From an uncultured Flavobacteriales bacterium (lineage in GTDB: Bacteria; Bacteroidota; Bacteroidia; Flavobacteriales_D; Crocinitomicaceae), in NCBI GenBank assembly GCA_903935095.1, contig CAIZQH010000013.1:1-64000 (forward strand): a DNA stretch of 64,000 nt, in the 5' to 3' direction. How positions within the stretch are numbered: position 1 is the stretch's first letter; every line of letters begins with the position of its first letter. The position numbers and the translations under genes were made by a program. Positions 28,590-36,762 of this stretch are shown here, piece by piece. The notes under the pieces were generated by a model. That model had not been told where the DNA came from. It did not search any database and saw nothing but the letters and a program-made list of their open reading frames with translations.

Positions 28590-29843
28590 TTATAAGCCAT
28601 TCGCTGCTTTGCGAAGGGTCAAATCCAAGAACAATTCGTCCATTTTTTCTTTTTGTTTTTTGTCGCGGTTAGACAAATCTAATTGACCAAGACTTTTTAA
28701 AGCCGCCTCGCCATCCACGGTATTTCTCATCGCGAAATAACACTCGATCAAATCAAAATAAACGGCAACTGTTACATCTTTATCGATACGTGCTTTTTTG
28801 TCGTAGACATCAGATTCCGTTAAAATCACTTTGAACGCGTCGATTGCAGCGCTTAGCTTTTGTTTCGCCAGTGCTTCATTCGTTGTTAAGGTTTTTAAAC
28901 CAATGGTAGCATTGTTGTATGCTTCCATCACGTCAGCATGAGCATCGTTTTTAGATTTTACATAGTCCAAAGATGTCGCACGTGTTGTTACTTCATAACC
29001 AATACGGTCGTTTACCAAATGATTGATGAATTTCAAGTTTTCTTTCAATAAGTTTTCTTCTGTTGATTTAACCAACATAGAAAAGTCAGAGGAAGGCGCT
29101 GTTTTAGAGGAAGATGATTTATACGTTTTAAACGCTGAAAGTTCAGCTGGAGCCACATAGAAAATTTCTTGGTTATTCATTCCTGCAATACGAACGGACA
29201 TTGGCGTGCGGTAAGTGAATTCGACCCAATAGTAGGTTACTTTGTACGTTGTTCTTACACCATCCTTAACCGAAACCTCATCTTTCACTTCCGATTTGAT
29301 CATTGGTTGAGAATGCTCGTATCCTTCAATATTTACGGAGTAAGAAAGTGCATTCACCTGTGCTTTCGTAAATCCATCCAACACTAAATAAGTCGCGGCT
29401 AAAGATGGATAATCGTAACTAGATTTCAATACAGGTTGAGAAATCGTTCTACGGTAAGGTTGCGCAACGTAATCCTTAACGGGTTTCGTGTTTTCGTTCA
29501 ACAACTGTTTTTCAATGACTTTCGTTGCCACAGATTTCGAATTATACACTTCCATTTCTTTTGCAAACTTATCATCTGCAGCTTTTACTTTCGCAGGATA
29601 ATCAGCAAGTTCACGTTGGTAATCAGCTTCCGCTCGTGCTTTATCAGCTTCGAATTCCGCCATTAACTTCGCATTTGCCGCTTCTGAAGAAGAAGTAATT
29701 GTTGAGTAGTAATTATCAACTTTAGGTTGAAGTGGATTCGTTGGCAATTTAATATACGTGTAGGTAATGTCTTCTGATTTAACGTTTTGTCCAAATACTA
29801 GACCAACGAAGGATGCAATCAGAAAGGTTAATGTTAGTTTCAT
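28590..29843 (-). CDS. Exported hypothetical protein with coiled coil
   Basis: 417 aa, family not recognised. A signal peptide (MKLTLTFLIASFVGLVFG) precedes QNVKSEDITYTYIKLPTNPL. Residues about 55-100 are rich in Ala, Glu and Lys and look like a coiled coil (AEFEADKARAEADYQRELAD). The middle (about 150-230) is predicted mixed alpha/beta. The C-terminal third (about 300-410) is helical, with repeats of helix pairs resembling TPR (ALAKQKLSAAIDAFKVIL, VYFDLIECYFAMRN). No sorting domain or lipobox is present, so it is probably periplasmic. It is a single-gene unit with its own terminator. Confidence 0.8.
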   Translation of the reverse strand: MKLTLTFLIASFVGLVFGQNVKSEDITYTYIKLPTNPLQPKVDNYYSTITSSSEAANAKLMAEFEADKARAEADYQRELADYPAKVKAADDKFAKEMEVYNSKSVATKVIEKQLLNENTKPVKDYVAQPYRRTISQPVLKSSYDYPSLAATYLVLDGFTKAQVNALSYSVNIEGYEHSQPMIKSEVKDEVSVKDGVRTTYKVTYYWVEFTYRTPMSVRIAGMNNQEIFYVAPAELSAFKTYKSSSSKTAPSSDFSMLVKSTEENLLKENLKFINHLVNDRIGYEVTTRATSLDYVKSKNDAHADVMEAYNNATIGLKTLTTNEALAKQKLSAAIDAFKVILTESDVYDKKARIDKDVTVAVYFDLIECYFAMRNTVDGEAALKSLGQLDLSNRDKKQKEKMDELFLDLTLRKAANGL

Positions 29844-29930
29844 GTGAGTGTTTTTTTTTGTTTTTTTTAATTATTTTGCGTTTTATTGACGCGGTAAAGT
29901 TACAAAAGATGCCTTTGATTAAGAAAAAAA

Positions 29931-31250
29931 TTAGTTCCGTTTTCTCTTCGGTTTTCCGTATTTGTCCATCATGGCCTTCTTATGGTCGTAACGGACATTT
30001 ACTTTTTTGTTTTTGGCCTTCTTTTCATGGAATGCTGGACCGACTTCGCGCTTGGCAAGTTTCAGAAGTTTTCCAGGTATTTGCGCTGCTGGTTTTTCAA
30101 ATTCCAATAATTCTTCTGTCATTTCAACCTCACTTGGGACATCCGTAAAAGGAAGTGCCTGTTTCATCAAGGTTTCAATTTTGGACAATGCATCGGCGTC
30201 CTTTTCACTTACAAAGGTGATGGCCACACCGTTTCTATCGGCACGACCTGTTCTACCGATTCGGTGAATGTAATTTTCTGGAATTTCAGGAATATCAAAG
30301 TTAATGACGTGGGTAACATCCGTTACATCGATTCCACGCGCAATTAGATCCGTGGCAATTAATACGCGAAAAACACCCGTTTGGAAATTTTGCACACTGT
30401 TAAAACGGAAATTTTGCGCTTTATTGGAGTGAATTACCCCAACGTTATTGAGCAAAGAAGTTTCCATTTCTTCAAACAACATATCTGCTAAAGCTCTGGA
30501 CTGTACAAAAACCAAAACCTTCGAGGAATCAACTGTATTTTCTAGTAAATAATGTAGCATCTGAACTTTCGACAAAAAGTTAGGGACGTGATATCCTATT
30601 TGGTCAATTTGCGCGAGAGCAGTTCCGGAGCGAGCCGCCTCTACGCGAACAGGCACCGTAAAGTTGGCCTCGAGAAAATCAGATACTTCTTCCGATAATG
30701 TAGCAGAGAACACCATGTTTTGGCGTTTCACAGGTAAAAATTCAAAGATGCGCAGCAACTGAGCACGGAAACCTAAACTTAAGGTTTCATCCACCTCATC
30801 AATGACCACTTTCTTCGCATGCTTTAATTGCAAGGATCCGTTCGCCGCCAAATCGAGGATTCTACCTGGTGTTCCAACAAGGACATCTAAGCCCTGCAAA
30901 ACCATGGCTGCTTGTGTATTCATATTCGTACCACCATAAACACCACCAACGGCTACATTCATGTACGGTGTTAATTTTTCGACTTCGCGAACCACTTGCG
31001 CAACCAACTCACGTGTTGGAACAATGATCAGAATTTGTGGATGCGGATCTTTTGAGAATTTCCACATACATAGACATGGAAGGATATACGCTAAGGTCTT
31101 TCCCGTTCCTGTTTGCGCAATTCCAATGGTATCTTTTCCAGACATCATCACATTGAAACTTGCAGCTTGAATGGTTGTTGGCGTTTCGTAGCCTAAATCA
31201 TCTAATGCATTCCAAAGCGGTTTCTTTAAGTTTAAGTCACGAAAAGTCAT
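29931..31250 (-). CDS. DEAD-box RNA helicase with DEVD motif II
   Basis: 439 aa. Helicase motifs in order: Q motif (TTIQ, Q28), Walker A AQTGTGKT (45-52), PTREL (78-82), TPGR (127-130), motif II DEVD (151-154) instead of DEAD, SAT (182-184), RGIDVTDV, and HRIGRTGR. The Lys/Arg-rich C-terminal tail (KKAKNKKVNVRYDHKKAMM...) is typical of RhlE-like bacterial proteins and would bind RNA. These enzymes remodel structured RNA in ribosome assembly or decay. The Ala to Val change in motif II is conservative and probably active. A -7 element lies at 31267-31274. Confidence 0.93.
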   Translation of the reverse strand: MTFRDLNLKKPLWNALDDLGYETPTTIQAASFNVMMSGKDTIGIAQTGTGKTLAYILPCLCMWKFSKDPHPQILIIVPTRELVAQVVREVEKLTPYMNVAVGGVYGGTNMNTQAAMVLQGLDVLVGTPGRILDLAANGSLQLKHAKKVVIDEVDETLSLGFRAQLLRIFEFLPVKRQNMVFSATLSEEVSDFLEANFTVPVRVEAARSGTALAQIDQIGYHVPNFLSKVQMLHYLLENTVDSSKVLVFVQSRALADMLFEEMETSLLNNVGVIHSNKAQNFRFNSVQNFQTGVFRVLIATDLIARGIDVTDVTHVINFDIPEIPENYIHRIGRTGRADRNGVAITFVSEKDADALSKIETLMKQALPFTDVPSEVEMTEELLEFEKPAAQIPGKLLKLAKREVGPAFHEKKAKNKKVNVRYDHKKAMMDKYGKPKRKRN

Positions 31251-31266
31251 GGGGAAAAATTTTGCG

Positions 31267-31274
31267 CAAAGTTA
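31267..31274 (-). promoter_or_regulatory. -7 promoter element (TAACTTTG) of the DEVD-box helicase gene
   Basis: Minus-strand TAACTTTG matches TAnnTTTG exactly, 16 bp upstream of the ATG at 31250. No clear -33 element is seen. Confidence 0.5.
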
Positions 31275-31293
31275 CGGAAAGAAATGAAGCGAA

Positions 31294-32184
31294 TCATGAT
31301 AAGCTACTTTCCTTGTTGCTATTTTTAATGACTTGATTTATTGAAAGAAGTATTTCACTCATCGTTTTTGAATTTAATTCAGAGAAAGCGAACCATTTTT
31401 TCCCTAAGTCTTTTAAGGAGGCTCCTAAATGATAAATCTTTTTTCCATCAATAATTAAAAACCGGTCATGACTGCGTTCAAAACGAATCCATTCAAATTT
31501 CCCGAATTGCTGCTTGGCTTTAGAAAGATCTAAACTTATTGATTTGGTGAGTGATTTTGAAAGCAACACAACCTGTACAGAATGATTTTTTTTGGATAAA
31601 TGAGTTAAAGTGCTTTCATCAATGTAATTATCAATCAAAATAATTTGTTTTTCTGCAGACCGAATGATTCTCGATGCAAGCAAATACGCATCAAAAACTT
31701 GACCCTCAAAAAAAACTCCTTGATTTGGCAAAGATGCAGATTGAATCTGTAAATCGATTTCATGTACTTTTTTAGAAATTGATTCTACATCATCTTCTAA
31801 TCGATTCATTCGATTATTTAATGAGTATCCTTTCAATAAATAGTCTTTCAATATGCGATTTGCCCACATCCGAAAATGAGTTCCTTGAACTGACTTCACA
31901 CGATAACCGACAGAAATTATGACATCGAGATTATAGAATTCAATTCTTCTATTCACTTTTCTGCCACCTTCGTTTTGAACTGTCAAGGAATCCTTGACAG
32001 TTGAATCCTTATCTAATTCGCTCTCCTTGAAGCAATTATTAATGTGTAAACTAATATTTTGCTTGGTCTGCTTGAATAAACTGGACATTTGTTGTTGGGA
32101 CAACCAAACGGTGTCGTCCTCAATTTTTACTTCAATGGATTCGTTCAATGTATCAGATTGATACAACATCAATTCGTTTTTCAT
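31294..32184 (-). CDS. RhuM-family protein fused to a PLD-like domain
   Basis: 296 aa. Residues about 1-125 match the RhuM (virulence-protein RhuM) pattern: IEVKIEDDTVWLSQQQMSSLF, then HINNCFKE.EL, and YNLDVIISVGYRVKS..GT.FR.WA. A short coiled coil (about 128-150) leads to a C-terminal domain with ILIDNYIDESTL and H239-x-R241-x4-D246 (HDRFLIID). This is a phospholipase-D-like HxKx4D signature with Lys replaced by Arg, present once. RhuM proteins are often found beside mobile or restriction genes, and their biochemical role is unsettled. A decayed second copy of the C-terminal part lies at 36410-36660. Whether the PLD-like half is catalytic (as a dimer) or only binds is unknown. Confidence 0.82.
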   Translation of the reverse strand: MKNELMLYQSDTLNESIEVKIEDDTVWLSQQQMSSLFKQTKQNISLHINNCFKESELDKDSTVKDSLTVQNEGGRKVNRRIEFYNLDVIISVGYRVKSVQGTHFRMWANRILKDYLLKGYSLNNRMNRLEDDVESISKKVHEIDLQIQSASLPNQGVFFEGQVFDAYLLASRIIRSAEKQIILIDNYIDESTLTHLSKKNHSVQVVLLSKSLTKSISLDLSKAKQQFGKFEWIRFERSHDRFLIIDGKKIYHLGASLKDLGKKWFAFSELNSKTMSEILLSINQVIKNSNKESSLS

Positions 32185-32278
32185 GGCTTTAAGAGGAATT
32201 GTTTCTTAAAGCTAACGTGATTTTTAGTACATTATTTTACTCATGATGTTTTGAGAAATGGGATTACCTACTGTCCAC

Positions 32279-33979
32279 TTATTTCTGTAAATTGAGTTTT
32301 TCAACAAAGTCACCGTTGACAGTATTTCCATAAACGACATACATTCCAGCATCTAATTTAGTCAAATCGAGCTCTTGTCCACGTGTGTAATGATGTTGCA
32401 GCATTTTCTGACCTGTGATCGAATAAATTACTACTTCACCCTCTTCCAGCCCTTCAATAGTCAATTTTCCATTTGAAGGATTCGGATACAAATCAACAAG
32501 TCCCTGCGTTGGAGACGAAAGTCCAACATATCCATTAATGTTCAAGGTTGTATTCGTGATAATCGCTGGATTAAAGTCGAAATAAATATAAGCGGTGTTC
32601 GTGATTTCAGAATTCAAGGTCAAATTCGCCAATTCCTTGATTTCGTAGGTAAAGTATCCTTGACTTCCTTCTAAACTATCGGCCGAAGGAAGTAACTGTA
32701 TGCCACTGAATCGAAAAACCACTTCCCTAGAAACTGGATCAATTGAATAACTCACAGGATGTTTAGATCCAATAAATCGAAAAGTGGACAAATCTAAATT
32801 CGTTGAAATCGTATCTCGAATCACTACGTTCAGGGCAGGATAATTTCCGTCATTTTGAAAACGAACGGTATATTGGAGTTTTTCTTGCACGTCTGGTTTA
32901 ATGAACGTTGGTAAGTGACATTCTTTATCGTTCGGATCATAGGAATTCAACACCGTCGCTACAAATGAGGATTGATTAAACAGAAAATCTTGCTCTCCTT
33001 GCGCTGAAACCTCAACCGAAAAATCGAAGAGTGTTCCTGCAGGTGTATTTCCCGCGAAGGTGCATGGAAAACCATAAGAAATGCATCCGGATAAATACGC
33101 TTCAGTGATGGTAACGGTGTCGTTAGCGAAAGTGGCATTTGGAAGACTGCTAATATTTGGCGTTATTCCAGCCGGAACCGCAATTTTAATCGTGCTATTT
33201 GCATAATTTCCACAAGAAATATTACAGACTTGTACGTTCACATTTCCCTGTTCAATGGGCGCTATAAATTGAAATGCGGCAGCAGAAGTCACTTCGAGAT
33301 TCGGCACTAATCCATTTCCTCCACATTCGAGTGTCATGTTCATCGGAACACCAAGTGCATGTCCAGTTGCGTCAAATGAATTGATAACGAAATCTGACGA
33401 AGTTTGGATGTACCCGTTGTTTTGAAGCCAAGCATTACTTACGCTCACCGTGTATGGAGTTGCAGTTACATCTAATTCAGTGTAATACGCATTTCCAAAA
33501 GAATTTTGTGGGTAAATCGTTGTAGTTACTCCCGAACCATTGGTCACATCATAAGGAATATTTTGCAAGAAGGTAGCAGATGGATTCAACAAAGAAATCA
33601 CATTGAAAAAGCCACAATTACTTGTATTGGTGATGACCCACTCTATGGTTGTACTTCCGGCAAGTTGACCAGACGTTCCACTGTTTACGGTCACTATTGC
33701 ATTGTAAACACCCGCTTGAGTATAATCATGCTCGAAAACATAACAGTTTTGACTGTTGGGTGCTGAAAACACCATCATATTGTCTGATGTACCATCCATC
33801 CAATCTACTACAATCTGCGCACCAGACTCCGGTAACGCACCAGTTGTTGTACATACAGACATGTTAGAGTGACATCCAATCCCAGGAATGGAATTGTATA
33901 ATAAATTGATGGAAGTAACTTGTGCGGTCATTAAATGAGAAAGGCTAAAAAAGAAACTTAAAAAGTAGATTTTTTTCAT
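32279..33979 (-). CDS. Secreted PKD / DUF7619-type protein with T9SS type A sorting domain
   Basis: 566 aa with a signal peptide (FSLSHLMTAQ). A PKD-like domain spans about 45-110 (VDWMDGTSDNMMV...YTQAGVYNAIVTV). A middle region of about 230 residues is Ig-like. At about 345-470 the segment SYDPNDKECHLPTFI...YTVRFQNDGNYPALNVVIRDTIS is the conserved C-terminal module of Bacteroidota secreted proteins (DUF7619/DUF11-like). The final 75 residues (DLYPNPSNGKLTIEG...LDAGMYVVYG) form a T9SS type A signal. Function is unknown; its surface or secreted location is well supported. Confidence 0.9.
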   Translation of the reverse strand: MKKIYFLSFFFSLSHLMTAQVTSINLLYNSIPGIGCHSNMSVCTTTGALPESGAQIVVDWMDGTSDNMMVFSAPNSQNCYVFEHDYTQAGVYNAIVTVNSGTSGQLAGSTTIEWVITNTSNCGFFNVISLLNPSATFLQNIPYDVTNGSGVTTTIYPQNSFGNAYYTELDVTATPYTVSVSNAWLQNNGYIQTSSDFVINSFDATGHALGVPMNMTLECGGNGLVPNLEVTSAAAFQFIAPIEQGNVNVQVCNISCGNYANSTIKIAVPAGITPNISSLPNATFANDTVTITEAYLSGCISYGFPCTFAGNTPAGTLFDFSVEVSAQGEQDFLFNQSSFVATVLNSYDPNDKECHLPTFIKPDVQEKLQYTVRFQNDGNYPALNVVIRDTISTNLDLSTFRFIGSKHPVSYSIDPVSREVVFRFSGIQLLPSADSLEGSQGYFTYEIKELANLTLNSEITNTAYIYFDFNPAIITNTTLNINGYVGLSSPTQGLVDLYPNPSNGKLTIEGLEEGEVVIYSITGQKMLQHHYTRGQELDLTKLDAGMYVVYGNTVNGDFVEKLNLQK

Positions 33980-34046
33980 TCGAGGAGAAATTAATTCAAG
34001 GTTCAGACGCCTCCTTTTTTGATAGGTTGCACGAAATCAAAAAGGA

Positions 34047-36350
34047 TTAATCTCTTAATGAATGAGCTTGATAGAGTTTCAATTCTTCCCAAGTGACTTT
34101 GTTTCCGAGCTTTTCCTTCAGTGGCGATAAAGAAGTTCCTTCAAAGCCCTCAAACATAGTTGCTAATTCCGAGATGCGTTTAGGTGACATGACATCCGTT
34201 AACTCAATTTTCTCACTTCGAATCAAGTAGGCAAAATGATTCCCAATGGTCTGTGAAGAAACTTGACGAATACGGGCGATTTCATCCACATCTTTTCCCT
34301 GTTCCAATAATTCCAAGGTCAATTCATAGGTAGATTTCTTTTCCTTCTTGGCCGCACTCAGTTTTTTGCTTGTTTTTGTAAAAATTACATCATATTCCCC
34401 TTCTGGATCATCTAACAATGATGGCACTTGTTTTAATTCTTGTTTGATGACTGCCAACTTTCCGATTTTGTAATTGGCTATTTCATGGTTCCAAACAATG
34501 GATTTCGTAATTTCCTTACCAGCGGAAACTGCCCCGATGAGCAGGCGTGCTCTTTTCAATCGAAGGATGGTTTCCGTGAGGACTTCATCCAACTCTTCTA
34601 ATTCCTCCGCGTATTGCTTGGTTTTTCGGACACGACTTAACTCTCCTATTTTTCTCAAATTCGAGGAAAGAACATCGTCCAACAATTTAAAGAAGTACAG
34701 ATATGCCGCTTGAACGCGCTCGTTTAAAAAGTGGACATCGAACTTTGGCGCCTGTAAAACCTGATCTAACTGTCGACAAAACTTACGTGCTGGATCCATC
34801 GTTGACTGAATCACTTGGTTTTGCATGGCAATCCAACTTTTATTTTTTCCTTTTTCGCTTTTCAGTCCAACCAATTGATAACTGGCCTCATGACTCCCCC
34901 ACTTCGAGCCGAGGTCGTACCAGTCAAATGCTTGTTTTAAGCATGCAACTAAGTAATGCTTCATACTTTGTTCCAAATACGACGGCAACATCGCCTCGTC
35001 TGCTTTGTTCTGACTAAACGCCACAACTTGCTTATCATTGGAAAGTCCATTCATGCGCATTGGTTTCAAGAGCACTAAACCGTCCAATGAACGCAAGCGG
35101 GATAAAGCGACGTACGCTTGTCCGGGAGCAAAAACATCAGACACATCCAATACCGCTTTATCGAAGGTTAATCCTTGGCTTTTATGCACGGTGATTGCCC
35201 ATGCAAGCTTCAAGGGATAATGCACGAATGTCCCTAGTATTTCTTCCTTTACCTCGCCCGTAGCGTCGTTGATGGCATAACGCATGTTGTTCCACTCGAA
35301 TTTCTCCACGACAATGGTTTTATTCTCCTCTGGAAAATAAACGGTGATTTCTTGTTCGCTTAGGGATTTGATTTTCCCCATTTTTCCATTGAAGTAATTT
35401 TTATCGAAGGACAAATCGTTTTTCACGAACATGACTTGTGCGCCAACTTTCAGCGCTAGTGTTTCTTCTAATGGAAATAAATGTTTTGGATATTCACCGG
35501 TAACTTCTGCGTCGTAACTCACTTTTTTTCCAGTTAATGCTGCTAAAGCTTTCGCATTTATGTCATCGGCTTTGGTATTGTGCGTGGTTAAGGTAATGTA
35601 TCCATCATTTTTGGATGAATCAAAGTCCGAATTCACATATTTATTGAGTACATCGACATCCTCCGCGGTAATCTGATTGTTTCGTAGGTTATTTAAGACT
35701 TGAATGAAATCCTGGTCTTGTTGGCGGTAAATCGTTGTCAATTCAATATATAAAGGCTGAATTTCCCTCAGGACTTTCGCATGAAAGAAAAATACTCCGT
35801 CGTAATACGAGCGAAGAACTTGCCATTCTTCCTGCTTCACAACGGGAGGAAGTTGCAATAAATCTCCGATAAATAAAACTTGAACACCTCCAAATGGTTC
35901 GTGAATCCGTCGAATATTCCTCAACGTCCAGTCCATTGCGTCCAATAAATCAGCGCGAAGCATACTCACTTCATCAATGATTAAAAGTTCAATATTCCGA
36001 ATGATTTTTAAACGCGTTTTGTTCATCGAGAAATGACGCATGAGCGTATCCTTCGTTTCAAACTTCACCGAATCCGTATATGCAGGTTTCACCCCAAACT
36101 CCGGAATGAATCCCGCAAAAGGCAATTGAAAGAAGGAATGAATCGTTACACCTCCTGCGTTCAAGGCTGCGATTCCCGTGGGCGCAACGATCACCGCATT
36201 TTTATGCGTGGAAGCCATGATTTTACGAAGCAAGGTCGTTTTTCCCGTTCCGGCTTTGCCAGTTAAAAAAATGGACTGATTCGTCTGGTTAATAAAATGC
36301 TCGGTAAAATCTGCTGGAGAGCGTTGTTCTGGATTCAATTTGGGCTTCAT
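34047..36350 (-). CDS. Pif1/RecD-like superfamily 1 DNA helicase with C-terminal HTH
   Basis: 767 aa. Walker A is GKAGTGKT (31-38), followed by APTGIAALNAGGVTIHSFF as in Pif1-type helicases. Walker B is IDEVSM (125-130), then GGVQVLFIGDLLQLPPV. The C-terminal RecA-like lobe ends in WAITVHKSQGLTFDKAVLDV and YVALSRLRSLDGL. After about residue 450 comes a non-helicase region. Near the C-terminus YELTLELLEQGKDVDEIARIR...SSQTIGNHFAYLI resembles the helix-turn-helix found at the end of RecQ-like helicases. Probable role: 5'-3' DNA unwinding in genome maintenance (G4 or stalled forks), from family knowledge. Confidence 0.9.
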   Translation of the reverse strand: MKPKLNPEQRSPADFTEHFINQTNQSIFLTGKAGTGKTTLLRKIMASTHKNAVIVAPTGIAALNAGGVTIHSFFQLPFAGFIPEFGVKPAYTDSVKFETKDTLMRHFSMNKTRLKIIRNIELLIIDEVSMLRADLLDAMDWTLRNIRRIHEPFGGVQVLFIGDLLQLPPVVKQEEWQVLRSYYDGVFFFHAKVLREIQPLYIELTTIYRQQDQDFIQVLNNLRNNQITAEDVDVLNKYVNSDFDSSKNDGYITLTTHNTKADDINAKALAALTGKKVSYDAEVTGEYPKHLFPLEETLALKVGAQVMFVKNDLSFDKNYFNGKMGKIKSLSEQEITVYFPEENKTIVVEKFEWNNMRYAINDATGEVKEEILGTFVHYPLKLAWAITVHKSQGLTFDKAVLDVSDVFAPGQAYVALSRLRSLDGLVLLKPMRMNGLSNDKQVVAFSQNKADEAMLPSYLEQSMKHYLVACLKQAFDWYDLGSKWGSHEASYQLVGLKSEKGKNKSWIAMQNQVIQSTMDPARKFCRQLDQVLQAPKFDVHFLNERVQAAYLYFFKLLDDVLSSNLRKIGELSRVRKTKQYAEELEELDEVLTETILRLKRARLLIGAVSAGKEITKSIVWNHEIANYKIGKLAVIKQELKQVPSLLDDPEGEYDVIFTKTSKKLSAAKKEKKSTYELTLELLEQGKDVDEIARIRQVSSQTIGNHFAYLIRSEKIELTDVMSPKRISELATMFEGFEGTSLSPLKEKLGNKVTWEELKLYQAHSLRD

Positions 36351-36409
36351 TTATTTGAAGTTACGAAAATAGTTAGAATGAATAGAACTATTTTTAAATT
36401 AACATGAAG

Positions 36410-36660
36410 TTACTTCATCATTGTCAACAATCCATCAACAGAGGACTTATCCAACTTTGAAAACGCAAACCAGCGCTTCCCTAAATCCTCAAGAGATGCG
36501 CCCAAATGATAGACTTCCTAGTCATCAATAATGAGAAAACGGTCGTGACTTTTGTGAAAGGATTTCAACTCAAATCCACCATATTGTTCGTTGGCCTTTT
36601 GAAGATCGAGTTGAAGTTGTTTGTTTATGGTTTTTGTCAAGAGCAGAACCGCTCGCGGTA
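36410..36660 (-). pseudogene. Decayed copy of the RhuM/PLD-like C-terminal domain
   Basis: The minus-strand frame reads AVLLLTKTINKQ...LDLQKANEQYGGFE...SHDRFLIIDD, then an in-frame TAG (36518-36520), then EVYHLGASLEDLGKRWFAFSKLD and a stop at 36410. The intact protein at 31294-32184 has the same order: SHDRFLIID...IYHLGASLKDLGKKWFAFSEL. The RhuM half is absent, so this is an N-terminally truncated and nonsense-interrupted paralog. The remainder of the gap between 36351 and 36762 shows no other gene. Confidence 0.8.
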
Positions 36661-36762
36661 TTATTACCAAACCAGAGGAAAATACCGAAGAAAGAAGAAT
36701 TAAGAGCGCAAAGCAGATGTCATTCCAATTGCCACACCGATAATTCAAACACCTTCTGAGCG

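Noticed and set aside
36518-36748. A 76-codon minus-strand gene
   Set aside because: It is the upstream part of the decayed RhuM/PLD copy and ends at its premature TAG; the N-terminal third has no counterpart.
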